Shown here piece after piece: positions 24,019-31,494 of a stretch of DNA of 64,000 nucleotides (positions are counted from its first letter, which is position 1; each line of letters starts with the position of its first letter). A model generated the notes under the pieces. The model saw only the letters and a list, made by a program, of their open reading frames with translations, was not told the origin of the DNA and searched no databases. Source of the stretch: Candidatus Kapaibacterium sp. (lineage in GTDB: Bacteria > Bacteroidota > Ignavibacteria > Kapaibacteriales > UBA4661); the NCBI GenBank assembly GCA_025455065.1, contig JALONG010000012.1, positions 1 to 64,000 on the forward strand. The letters run 5' to 3'. The translations under genes were made by a program, and so were the position numbers.

Positions 24019-24819
24019 ATGATAACCATTCTTTTTATCGGCGATGTCGTCGGTCAGCCAAGTTTACAGGGGTTGTTAAAAGCGATGCCCGGACTTCGTG
24101 AACGCTACGCGCCGCATGGAATCATCGTCAATGGCGAAAATATTGTTGATGGCAAAGGATTAAGCGACCGCGAAGCAACAATGCTTTTTCAAGCCGGGGC
24201 GCACGTTATCACGACAGGAAATCATATTTGGGAGAATTGGAAATCGCGCCCACTTTTGGCGACCAATCCTCTTGTTTTACGCCCCCACAATTATCCTCCT
24301 GAAAATCCCGGACGCGGCATCACCACTGCGACCATAGCCAACGGTTATCGCATGGGAGTAATTCAAGTGCAAGGCAGGACGTATATGCAGACGATTGACT
24401 GCCCCTTCAAAACGCTGGATGCGGCTATTGAAGAGGTCTCCGCAGAAACGCAGATTATCATCGTAGATTTTCACGCCGAAGCGACAGGCGAAAAGGTTGC
24501 CTTGGGATATTATGCCGACGGGCGCGTCAGTGCTGTGTTGGGAACGCATACCCACATTCAAACCGCCGATGCACAGATACTTCCCCAAGGAACAGCGTAT
24601 ATCACCGATGTCGGCATGACCGGTCCGGCAATGTCGGTCTTGGGGATGAACATTGATGTTGCCTTGAACCGATTTCTCCTTCAAACAGCGCATAAATACG
24701 AGCTTGGCGAAGGTGTAACACGCATTTCGGGCGTAGTGCTGAAAATTGACGATACAACAGGTAAAGCACATTCGATTGAGCCGTTTGTGCAGCCAGAGTT
24801 TTTACAAACGGGCTTGTAA
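24019..24819 (+). CDS. YmdB-family metallophosphoesterase
   Basis: A 266-residue calcineurin-like phosphoesterase of the YmdB/TIGR00282 group, characterised elsewhere as 2',3'-cyclic nucleotide phosphodiesterases. The metal ligands are in FIGDVVGQPSLQGL, VNGENIVDGKGLSDREA, TTGNHIWENW, DFHAEATGEKVALGYYADGR and LGTHTHIQTADAQILP, followed by ITDVGMTGP. I take the ATG at 24019, which begins the conserved core. It follows accC by 226 bp, a gap that shows no further gene. Confidence 0.92.
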   Translation: MITILFIGDVVGQPSLQGLLKAMPGLRERYAPHGIIVNGENIVDGKGLSDREATMLFQAGAHVITTGNHIWENWKSRPLLATNPLVLRPHNYPPENPGRGITTATIANGYRMGVIQVQGRTYMQTIDCPFKTLDAAIEEVSAETQIIIVDFHAEATGEKVALGYYADGRVSAVLGTHTHIQTADAQILPQGTAYITDVGMTGPAMSVLGMNIDVALNRFLLQTAHKYELGEGVTRISGVVLKIDDTTGKAHSIEPFVQPEFLQTGL

Positions 24820-24878
24820 ATTGGGCTTGCAGTGGGCTTGTAAATCAGACTTTTCATTTCTTCTTTCACATTTTTGTT

Positions 24879-25808
24879 ATGAATACACGCTTACAACAAC
24901 GCTCTGCGATTCCAAAAAGATTCTGTGCGCCTCTGTGCCTCGTTTTGTGCATTGCTGTTGTCTCATGCACATCTGAAAACAAAGATGAAAAACCTATCCA
25001 AACCGCAGCAATGACGCGCACTGCGCCCTTTACGCTGCCTTCAGACCTTGTTGCCCTCAAAACCGATATTCGCCGAATTGATTTGCAGCAGCACGGCTAC
25101 GAAGATGCGCTGGTTACGGTCTATCCGAAAGATTCGATGGGTGCGCGTTTGGGATTTGAGGCATTGCAAATTTTCGAGTTTGACACGACAAAGCAAGTAT
25201 TTGTGCGCTCGCACGAGGAAAAAGTGTTTTACGGCAAATCGCTTGATGTGCGCGATTTAGACGGCGACGGAACGCAAGAAATCTGCATCCGCACTGACGG
25301 CGGAGGAAATAGCGAGATTGCAAGTATCGGTATGACGGTCTTAAAAAAACGCAACGGACGGTATGCACGCATTGTCGGCTTTGATAGCGGAAATCCCGAA
25401 ATTATCTTGCTTCCCAATGGGACAACAAGCGTTAATGCGGTCTTGATGAACGGCGAATATGTGCCGGAATATCTTCCCCGCACTGAAGCAGTTACGGTTG
25501 TAGATTCTATCATTGTTTTGGCACAAAACGCAGAAGAATCCGAAAAACTTCGCAGAAAGTTTTTTGATGAAAGCCTCGCCAAAGCGGAACAGCGCTATGC
25601 CGACGCAAAAAATGTTTTGAAAAGCAATCGTAGCGAACCTGCCGCTTACAATGCTTACACGGAAGCCGTTACTGTTCTGAGGCTTATGAGTAAATCCTCA
25701 CGGAGTGCGTCATTAGCAGCATACATTAGCACTGAACGGGCTTACTGGCGTGCAATGTTGCCTGCGCGGTATCAACAGGCGTTGGGCGATGTGTTTGTGA
25801 AAGAGTGA
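24879..25808 (+). CDS. hypothetical lipoprotein with a DxDxDG-like loop
   Basis: A 309-residue protein with a lipobox: a hydrophobic segment LCLVLCIAVVSC ends at Cys30, followed by a charged, flexible stretch, so it is probably exported and lipidated. The middle contains SLDVRDLDGDGTQEICIR, resembling one FG-GAP/EF-hand-like calcium loop, within a beta-rich domain. The C-terminal 80 residues are helical (KLRRKFFDESLAKAEQRYAD and so on). I do not recognise a named family. The gene is 59 bp after the ymdB-like gene and 42 bp before the ABC ATPase on the same strand. Confidence 0.75.
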   Translation: MNTRLQQRSAIPKRFCAPLCLVLCIAVVSCTSENKDEKPIQTAAMTRTAPFTLPSDLVALKTDIRRIDLQQHGYEDALVTVYPKDSMGARLGFEALQIFEFDTTKQVFVRSHEEKVFYGKSLDVRDLDGDGTQEICIRTDGGGNSEIASIGMTVLKKRNGRYARIVGFDSGNPEIILLPNGTTSVNAVLMNGEYVPEYLPRTEAVTVVDSIIVLAQNAEESEKLRRKFFDESLAKAEQRYADAKNVLKSNRSEPAAYNAYTEAVTVLRLMSKSSRSASLAAYISTERAYWRAMLPARYQQALGDVFVKE

Positions 25809-25850
25809 ACAAAAAACTGCACACCATACGCATACATTTCACCGCTCATC

Positions 25851-26693
25851 ATGCGACACCGCACCCACACACATACTTCCCCGGCTCCAAGCACAAGCAT
25901 ACCTCACGGCGCAACAAGCCCCGATGCGGTTTCCAATGCAGTTTCCGACGCGATAATTCGTGTGCGTGATTTGACGGTGCGGTTCGGAGAGCGCACAATT
26001 TTTGAAAATATCTCGTTTGATGTGCCGCGTGGGAAAGTTTTCGTAATTTTAGGCGGAAGCGGTTGTGGAAAAAGTACGCTTTTGCGCACCTTGACGGGCT
26101 TGGTTACACCTGTTAGCGGCAGTATTGAGTATGACGGCACAGAATTTCTTGGAAGCCGCGATGAAGCCCGACGTGCTATTTTGCGAAAATTTGGTATTTT
26201 GTTCCAATCCGGCGGTCTGTTTGCTTCGATGACACTGGCGGAAAATGTTGCCCTGCCTTTGCAAGATGCAACAAGCCTCAGCGAAGAGCGCTTGGGCGAA
26301 ATTGTTGCGATGAAACTCGCTTCCGTCGGTTTGCAAGGATTCGAGGCATTTTTGCCCGCAGAAATTTCGGGCGGCATGAAAAAACGCGCCGGAATAGCCC
26401 GCGCAATGGCGCTCGACCCCGAAATTCTCTTTTTCGATGAACCTTCGGCAGGCTTAGACCCGATTAGTTCTGCAGCGTTGGACAATCTCATTTGCGAACT
26501 CAATACCGCACTCGGAACGACCATGATTGTCGTAACGCACGAACTCCAAAGCATTGACGACATTGCCGACGAAGTGATTATGCTCGACCGCTCCGCAAAA
26601 GGCATCATTGCTCGCGGTACGCTGGACGAGGTAAAAGCAATCACCGACGACAAGCGTGTCTATAACTTTTTTCACCGGATTGTCGAAGCATGA
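25851..26693 (+). CDS. mlaF: ABC transporter ATPase of the MlaF type
   Basis: An ATPase subunit for an intermembrane lipid transporter (MlaFEDB-like, retained inner-membrane complex). Walker A is GGSGCGKST (about residues 73-81), the Q-loop region FQSGGLFASMTLAENVALPL is of the Mla/Ttg2 type, the signature is ISGGMKKRAGIARAMALDP, Walker B is EILFFDEPSAGLDP, and the H-loop is VVTHEL. The first 35 residues (MRHRTHTHTSPAPSTS...) are poor in structure, and a later start is possible. The MCE-protein gene follows 87 bp downstream. The expected MlaE permease is not next to it. Confidence 0.9.
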   Translation: MRHRTHTHTSPAPSTSIPHGATSPDAVSNAVSDAIIRVRDLTVRFGERTIFENISFDVPRGKVFVILGGSGCGKSTLLRTLTGLVTPVSGSIEYDGTEFLGSRDEARRAILRKFGILFQSGGLFASMTLAENVALPLQDATSLSEERLGEIVAMKLASVGLQGFEAFLPAEISGGMKKRAGIARAMALDPEILFFDEPSAGLDPISSAALDNLICELNTALGTTMIVVTHELQSIDDIADEVIMLDRSAKGIIARGTLDEVKAITDDKRVYNFFHRIVEA

Positions 26694-26780
26694 GTGTTCC
26701 AAATCCCGCATGAATGCTTGATAGCGGCGATATATGACATTCAACACCTCTGTTTTTTTTCACCATTCCGCCCTCCTGAT

Positions 26781-27794
26781 ATGAGCATTCCTACTCGTCG
26801 CGTGAGCAGTCCGTTTATGATTGGCGCATTTGTGCTGGTTGGCTTGACAGCGTTGGTTGTGCTAACGTTGTGGCTGGGTGCGGCAAAATTTTTTCAAGAA
26901 TACAACGAATACAACACCTACTTTGACACCTCTGTACAAGGCTTGGAAGCTGGTCAGCCGGTGAAATACCAAGGTGTTCCGGTGGGAAATATTCAACGGT
27001 TGCGTTTGGCGGATGACGGAAAATTGATTGAAGTAGCGGTGCGAATAAACAAAAACGTCGCAATCAACGATAGTATGCGGCTTCGCATCGAAATGGCGAG
27101 TATTGCGGGGTCGCGGTATTTGCTGCTGTTTTATCCGACGGAAAATATTTTGATGGTTTCACACCCCAAACTTGGCTTCAAACCTGACCACCCGGTCATC
27201 CCGTCTGCACCGTCGGCGATTGAGGAATTGCGCGTAAGCCTGAACGAAGCGCTGAATAACGTCTTAGCGATTGATACACGCGGCATTTCCAAAGAATCTG
27301 TCAGAGCGTTGAAATCTATCGCCGAGGCAATGGAAAATCCTGAAATTGCAGAAATTTTACACAATGTCAATGTATCTGCACGAGGCGTAGGAAGGCTTGT
27401 CGGAGCATTTGACACGGCACGAATTGTCGGTAAAGCAGGAAATGTGATGAACGATGCGCAGGAAACAAGCAAAAACCTGATTGCGATGAGCGAAACGCTG
27501 CTCCGCACCGCCGAACAACTCGAAAAAATCACCGCCCGTGTGGATAGAGAAATTGACCAAATTCAAGTTGCAAAACAAGCGGAAAAGATAGTCAGCCGCT
27601 ACGATACAACGATGCTCGGCATCCAAACATCCGTTGCAACCTTAACGCGCCGCGCCGATAATTCCGTCAGTAACCTCGCAGTGCTGATTCAAGAACTGAA
27701 AGCCACGAACCGCGATTTACGCAAGGCGCTACGAACCGTGAATGACAACCCTTCACAAATGCTCTTTGCCGAACCACCGCCGAAAGAAAAATAA
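26781..27794 (+). CDS. MCE-domain protein (MlaD-like lipid carrier)
   Basis: A 337-residue protein: a short cytosolic start, one transmembrane helix (FMIGAFVLVGLTALVVLTLWL, residues 13-33), and then a single MCE domain with YFDTSVQGLEAGQPVKYQGV, GNIQRL, and the following EVAVRINKNVAINDSMRLRI. A long helical region (about residues 155-337) follows. MCE proteins form periplasmic hexamers that carry phospholipids. The ATG at 26781 gives a short N-terminus before the helix. Together with mlaF and the PqiC-like lipoprotein it forms a lipid transport locus. Confidence 0.9.
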   Translation: MSIPTRRVSSPFMIGAFVLVGLTALVVLTLWLGAAKFFQEYNEYNTYFDTSVQGLEAGQPVKYQGVPVGNIQRLRLADDGKLIEVAVRINKNVAINDSMRLRIEMASIAGSRYLLLFYPTENILMVSHPKLGFKPDHPVIPSAPSAIEELRVSLNEALNNVLAIDTRGISKESVRALKSIAEAMENPEIAEILHNVNVSARGVGRLVGAFDTARIVGKAGNVMNDAQETSKNLIAMSETLLRTAEQLEKITARVDREIDQIQVAKQAEKIVSRYDTTMLGIQTSVATLTRRADNSVSNLAVLIQELKATNRDLRKALRTVNDNPSQMLFAEPPPKEK

Positions 27795-27875
27795 ACGATT
27801 GACGTTTGGTTTCTCCTTCACAACCTTTTCACCGTTTTGCCGCATTTATGATTGCCACTGCCTACGTTGTTCTTC

Positions 27876-27950
27876 AGCGCTTTACTATTCAGCGCTTTAC
27901 TATTCAGCGCTTTACTATTCAGCGTTTTGCTATTCAGCATTTTGCTCAAC
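27876..27950 (+). repeat. 15-bp tandem repeat, five units
   Basis: AGCGCTTTACTATTC is repeated exactly at 27876, 27891 and 27906, then slightly changed at 27921 (AGCGTTTTGCTATTC) and more so at 27936. The 15-bp length keeps any reading frame, giving QRFTI repeats if translated in the frame of the downstream lipoprotein. It lies 20 bp before that gene's likely ATG. Confidence 0.75.
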
Positions 27951-27970
27951 ATCGCTCTACACAAGGTTTT

Positions 27971-28594
27971 ATGAGCCTTCGCGGACTTTTACCTATTCTG
28001 CTTGGAAGCATGGTGATGACTGTCTTCACAGGCTGCATTTCCTTCAAAACCGAGTACCCGAAAACAGCATATTACCGCCTTGAAGACCGCGCCATTACGC
28101 CTTCCGCAAAAACAACACCCGACGGGCTTCTTGTCAAACCCTTCACGATTGACAGCGAATTTAATACCGACCGCATTATCGTCATGGCAAATGCGACCGA
28201 AGCGCAACCGCTCATGTATCACCGTTGGACAAGCGAACCGCAGGAACTCATCACGGCAAATTTGACACACCGCTTGCAGCAAAGCGGATTTTTTGCAGGC
28301 GGCGTGTTTACTCCGGCTTCATCGGTTATTCCGGCATTGCAGTTGGAGGGGCATATTACCGAGTGTTTGGCACGAACAACGCAGGAGGGAAATGTCGTGA
28401 GTTTGCGGGTGCATTGCACCGTACAGCGCATAGATGCTGCGGGAAAGACGAGCGTTGTGTTGCAGAAAGTCTATACACAAACAGCACGACGCACCAGCGA
28501 CGCGGGGGCGGCGATTGCTCCGGCAATGAGTGAAGCCGTCAGTGCGCTTGGTGATGCGCTTTTGGGGGATATTGCGAGACTGCTTACTCCGTAA
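27971..28594 (+). CDS. PqiC-like ABC transport auxiliary lipoprotein
   Basis: A 207-residue lipoprotein: signal MSLRGLLPILLGSMVMTVFT with a lipobox at Cys22 (FTGC), then an alpha/beta domain typical of the PqiC/YbjN-neighbour family PF03886. It includes YYRLEDRAIT, LLVKPFTIDSEF, RIIVMANATEAQPLMYHRW, LITANLTHRLQQSGFF and the C-terminal ALGDALLGDIARLL. In Pqi systems such lipoproteins connect the MCE tunnel to the outer membrane. The ATG at 27971 follows the tandem repeat; a longer frame (ATG 27848) would put the repeat-encoded residues before the signal, which I consider unlikely. It converges with a minus-strand gene 14 bp away. Confidence 0.82.
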   Translation: MSLRGLLPILLGSMVMTVFTGCISFKTEYPKTAYYRLEDRAITPSAKTTPDGLLVKPFTIDSEFNTDRIIVMANATEAQPLMYHRWTSEPQELITANLTHRLQQSGFFAGGVFTPASSVIPALQLEGHITECLARTTQEGNVVSLRVHCTVQRIDAAGKTSVVLQKVYTQTARRTSDAGAAIAPAMSEAVSALGDALLGDIARLLTP

Positions 28595-28607
28595 ACGAAG
28601 TATGTTT

Positions 28608-29048
28608 TTAGCTACGATCGTTAATCTGATACACAATTTTACGAAGGGTGTCAAATTGCAGGTAGGGGTAGAGAGTTTGCAAACGCTCAATCGCCTGATG
28701 AGCGCTTAAATGCTGGGCGCGGAGTTCGCGAAAGGTTTTGCGGATATGCACATCACGGAGAACTTTCTCATTGAGCAAGCCAAGTTTACGCAGTGATTGA
28801 TACTGCTCGTCGGAAATAATATCGCGGAGGATGTTTTCTTGCACCAAAACATCATGCCCACCGGCACTAAAGGGCAAGGAATGGGACGGCATACCACCGG
28901 AATACGCACCCGAACCGTCGTTCATATCCGAAGAAACATTGTCGGCAACTACATCCTCGTCGGATTGAGTAAAAGAGAGACTTTCCGCAGAGAAATCTAC
29001 GGAGTAAGCCTCAGAAGAGGCATAAAATGAGGATTCGTGAGCGTTCAT
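28608..29048 (-). CDS. small Mor-like helical protein, family not recognised
   Basis: A 146-residue protein with an acidic, serine-rich first half and a helical C-terminal half (about residues 77-146), with segments ISDEQYQSLRKLGLLNEK, IRKTFRELRAQHLSAHQA and YPYLQFDTLRKIVYQI. The last part has the helix order of Mor-type or other DNA-binding HTH proteins, but I cannot place it in a family. The ATG at 29048 is preferred to 29072 because the added residues are hydrophobic and uncharacteristic. It points away from pcm across a 248-bp gap and stands alone, with no clear promoter. Confidence 0.6.
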   Translation of the reverse strand: MNAHESSFYASSEAYSVDFSAESLSFTQSDEDVVADNVSSDMNDGSGAYSGGMPSHSLPFSAGGHDVLVQENILRDIISDEQYQSLRKLGLLNEKVLRDVHIRKTFRELRAQHLSAHQAIERLQTLYPYLQFDTLRKIVYQINDRS

Positions 29049-29296
29049 GGATATAAAGTAAAATGATAGCAAAGACGTGATGCCATATGCTGCCCAAAAT
29101 GTCCAACCCGAAGTATAAAAGTATCAATTCTGCACCAAAATTTCGTACCTGTATTTGCTAATCTTACCAGACGGTGCAATAACCCAAATATTGTAACCAT
29201 AAACCGAAGAGAACTCGAAGGCATAGTCAGGCGATGTAAGTGATAGAACATTGCCGACGGTGAAAAAGTTCCCGAATAGTATTTCCCCCCGTTCTT

Positions 29297-29998
29297 ATGC
29301 TCGACCATGTTCCCAATTTTGTCCGCTCCACTGTCTTAGAAGCCCAGAAAACCGCGCTTTTGGAAGAATTACGCAGCAAAGGGATTCGTCAGGAAGCCGT
29401 TTTGAGGGCATTAAAGAGCGTTCCCCGCGAACTCTTTTTGCCGCAAGCCCTTCACGGCAAAGCATACACCAACGTTTCGCTGCCTATCGGTGCAGGACAG
29501 ACGATTTCGCAGCCCTATACCGTTGCGTTTATGACGGAACTTTTATCGTTGCGAAAAGAAGATTTCACGAAAGAAAAAGTGCTGGAAATCGGCACAGGAA
29601 GCGGCTATCAAGCAGCGATTCTCGCCGCAATGGGCTTGCAGCGTATTTATTCGGTCGAGCGTGTACCGGAACTGCTCACAGAAGCGCAAGAACGCTTGCA
29701 ACGGCTTGGAATGGCAGTCCATACTCGCTTATCGGATGGTACGCTGGGATGGCGGGAAGAAGCGCCGTTTGATGCAATTATCGTTACGGCGGCTTCGCCC
29801 GATGTGCCGGAGGCATTGGCGCAACAATTAGCACTCGGCGGCAGATTGGTTTTGCCGGTGGGAACAAAAACACAGCAAAAATTATACAGAATTACAAGGA
29901 TTCATGAGGGTTCTGAGCCGGAGGCGTTTCGGGCGGAGGAGTTTCAGAATTTCCGCTTTGTACCGCTTGTGGGCGAGCAGGGGTGGCGTGAAGGCTGA
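29297..29998 (+). CDS. pcm: protein-L-isoaspartate O-methyltransferase
   Basis: A 233-residue SAM-dependent methyltransferase that repairs isoaspartyl residues. The diagnostic start RKSVPRELF-like motif appears as SVPRELFLPQALHGKAY, followed by GAGQTISQPYTVAFM (isoaspartate binding) and the SAM site VLEIGTGSGYQAAILAAMG. VERVPELLTEAQERL and a DAIIVTAASPDVPEAL segment complete it. No Shine-Dalgarno is visible. It lies 125 bp upstream of mraY, which has its own promoter candidate. Confidence 0.93.
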   Translation: MLDHVPNFVRSTVLEAQKTALLEELRSKGIRQEAVLRALKSVPRELFLPQALHGKAYTNVSLPIGAGQTISQPYTVAFMTELLSLRKEDFTKEKVLEIGTGSGYQAAILAAMGLQRIYSVERVPELLTEAQERLQRLGMAVHTRLSDGTLGWREEAPFDAIIVTAASPDVPEALAQQLALGGRLVLPVGTKTQQKLYRITRIHEGSEPEAFRAEEFQNFRFVPLVGEQGWREG

Positions 29999-30049
29999 TG
30001 AACTCCTTGTTTACCTGAGTCGTGTATCTTTAATGCCGAAAAAGCCACT

Positions 30050-30079
30050 TTGCCAAACGCGCATTTGTCCGTATCTTTG
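30050..30079 (+). promoter_or_regulatory. Bacteroidetes-type promoter for mraY
   Basis: TTG at 30050-30052, 19 nt, then TATCTTTG at 30072-30079, again the TTG/TAnnTTTG pair. The first codon of mraY is 44 bp further on, so mraY may not depend on pcm read-through. Confidence 0.65.
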
Positions 30080-30123
30080 CGCTTTGTAATTCACCATTCC
30101 ACGCCTTTCCTATTTCCTTGATT

Positions 30124-31254
30124 ATGCTCTATTTTTTCGCTCGGTATCTTGAACAAACCTTTGCGCCGCCGGGATTTGGCGTGTTTCAGTACGTGTGGTT
30201 TCGTTCTGCGGCAGCTGCAATTACGGCACTACTGATAAGTTTTATCGTCGGACCGCGCATTATTCAGGCTTTGAAGCGAAATCAAATTGGGGAACAAGCA
30301 AAAACCGAACTTGCATCCACCGGCAACCACGTGAACAAAGCCGGTACGCCAACAATGGGCGGTTTAATTGTCCTCACAGCACTGCTCGTGCCGACGCTGT
30401 TGTGGGCGAATGTGCTGAATCCATATGTGGTGTTGATAGTGCTGGTAACGGCGTGGCTCGGCGGTGTCGGATTTTTGGACGACTATTTGAAAGTGATAAA
30501 AAAGTACAAGAAGGGCTTAATCGGGCGTTACAAAATTGTGGGACAAGTGGGCATCGGTTTAATTCTAGGCGGAAGTATTTTCTTCTTTCCCGATTGGTTT
30601 GGTGCGGGTTTTGGTAAGGTCAATACGCTAACAACGATACCGTTTGCAAAAAATATCAATCTTGATTTCGGGTGGCTGTATTTACCAATGGTGATTTTCA
30701 TTATCACCGCTACATCCAATGCAGTAAATCTTACCGACGGTCTGGACGGTTTAGCTATTGGCACAGTCAGCATCACGGCTCTTGCGCTGGCGCTTATTTG
30801 CTACGTTTCGGGCAATGCGAAATTTGCGAATTACCTCAATATCATTCATCTGCGCGGTTCGGACGAACTAACAATTTTTTGTGCGGCGCTTATTGGTGCG
30901 GGTTTGGGGTTCATGTGGTTTAATGCGTTTCCCGCGCAAGTGTTTATGGGCGATACAGGCTCGTTAGCACTTGGCGGCGCAATCGGCGGTTTGTGCATTT
31001 TAGTCAAAAAAGAACTGCTTTTGCCGATTTTAGGCGGTATTTTCTTTGCGGAAACAGTCTCGGTGATTTTGCAAGTTTCCTATTTCCGCTACACCAAACG
31101 CAAGTACGGAGAAGGGCGAAGGCTCTTCAAAATGGCTCCGCTTCATCATCATTTTGAAAAAAGCGGCTGGCATGAATCCAAGATTGTTGCACGGTTTTAT
31201 ATTATCGCGGTTTTGCTGGCAATTATCACGCTGGCGACCTTCAAAATCCGATAA
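30124..31254 (+). CDS. mraY: phospho-N-acetylmuramoyl-pentapeptide-transferase
   Basis: An integral membrane enzyme that makes lipid I of peptidoglycan synthesis. Ten transmembrane segments are visible. The catalytic motifs are NKAGTPTMGGLIV (about residue 80), FLDDYLKVIKK (the DD pair), NAVNLTDGLDGLAIG, FMGDTGSLALGGAIGG and PLHHHFEKSGWHESKIVARF. The length (376 aa) is normal. The start is the ATG at 30124. Flanking genes are pcm and a TPR protein, not murE/murF/murD, which is unusual because mraY normally sits in the dcw cluster. A terminator follows directly. Confidence 0.95.
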   Translation: MLYFFARYLEQTFAPPGFGVFQYVWFRSAAAAITALLISFIVGPRIIQALKRNQIGEQAKTELASTGNHVNKAGTPTMGGLIVLTALLVPTLLWANVLNPYVVLIVLVTAWLGGVGFLDDYLKVIKKYKKGLIGRYKIVGQVGIGLILGGSIFFFPDWFGAGFGKVNTLTTIPFAKNINLDFGWLYLPMVIFIITATSNAVNLTDGLDGLAIGTVSITALALALICYVSGNAKFANYLNIIHLRGSDELTIFCAALIGAGLGFMWFNAFPAQVFMGDTGSLALGGAIGGLCILVKKELLLPILGGIFFAETVSVILQVSYFRYTKRKYGEGRRLFKMAPLHHHFEKSGWHESKIVARFYIIAVLLAIITLATFKIR

Positions 31255-31289
31255 ATACTACGGTTTCGAGGTGTTTGTACATTGAATTG

Positions 31290-31326
31290 AGGTGCGATTT
31301 ACTTCAAGAGTGAACTGCACCTTTTT
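31290..31326 (+). terminator. rho-independent terminator after mraY
   Basis: AGGTGC (31290-31295) pairs with GCACCT (31317-31322) in an imperfect extended stem and is followed by TTTT, 36 bp after the mraY stop. It supports mraY being monocistronic. The 240-bp gap to the TPR gene shows nothing else. Confidence 0.6.
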
Positions 31327-31494
31327 CATTAGGTGATACTTTTCCCAAACATTATCTGCTGTTTATCTGCCGCATTTTCAGTAAGTTTGCAATGCTTTTT
31401 CCACCACCGTCATCGGCGCGTTTCATCAAACTTTGCACAAGCGCTTACCGTCTGACAGATATAATTCTCAAGTTTTTGTTTTTCTTTTTTTCGT

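Noticed and set aside
25904-26653. 249-codon minus-strand frame over mlaF
   Set aside because: mlaF carries all ABC ATPase motifs on the plus strand; the reverse frame has none.
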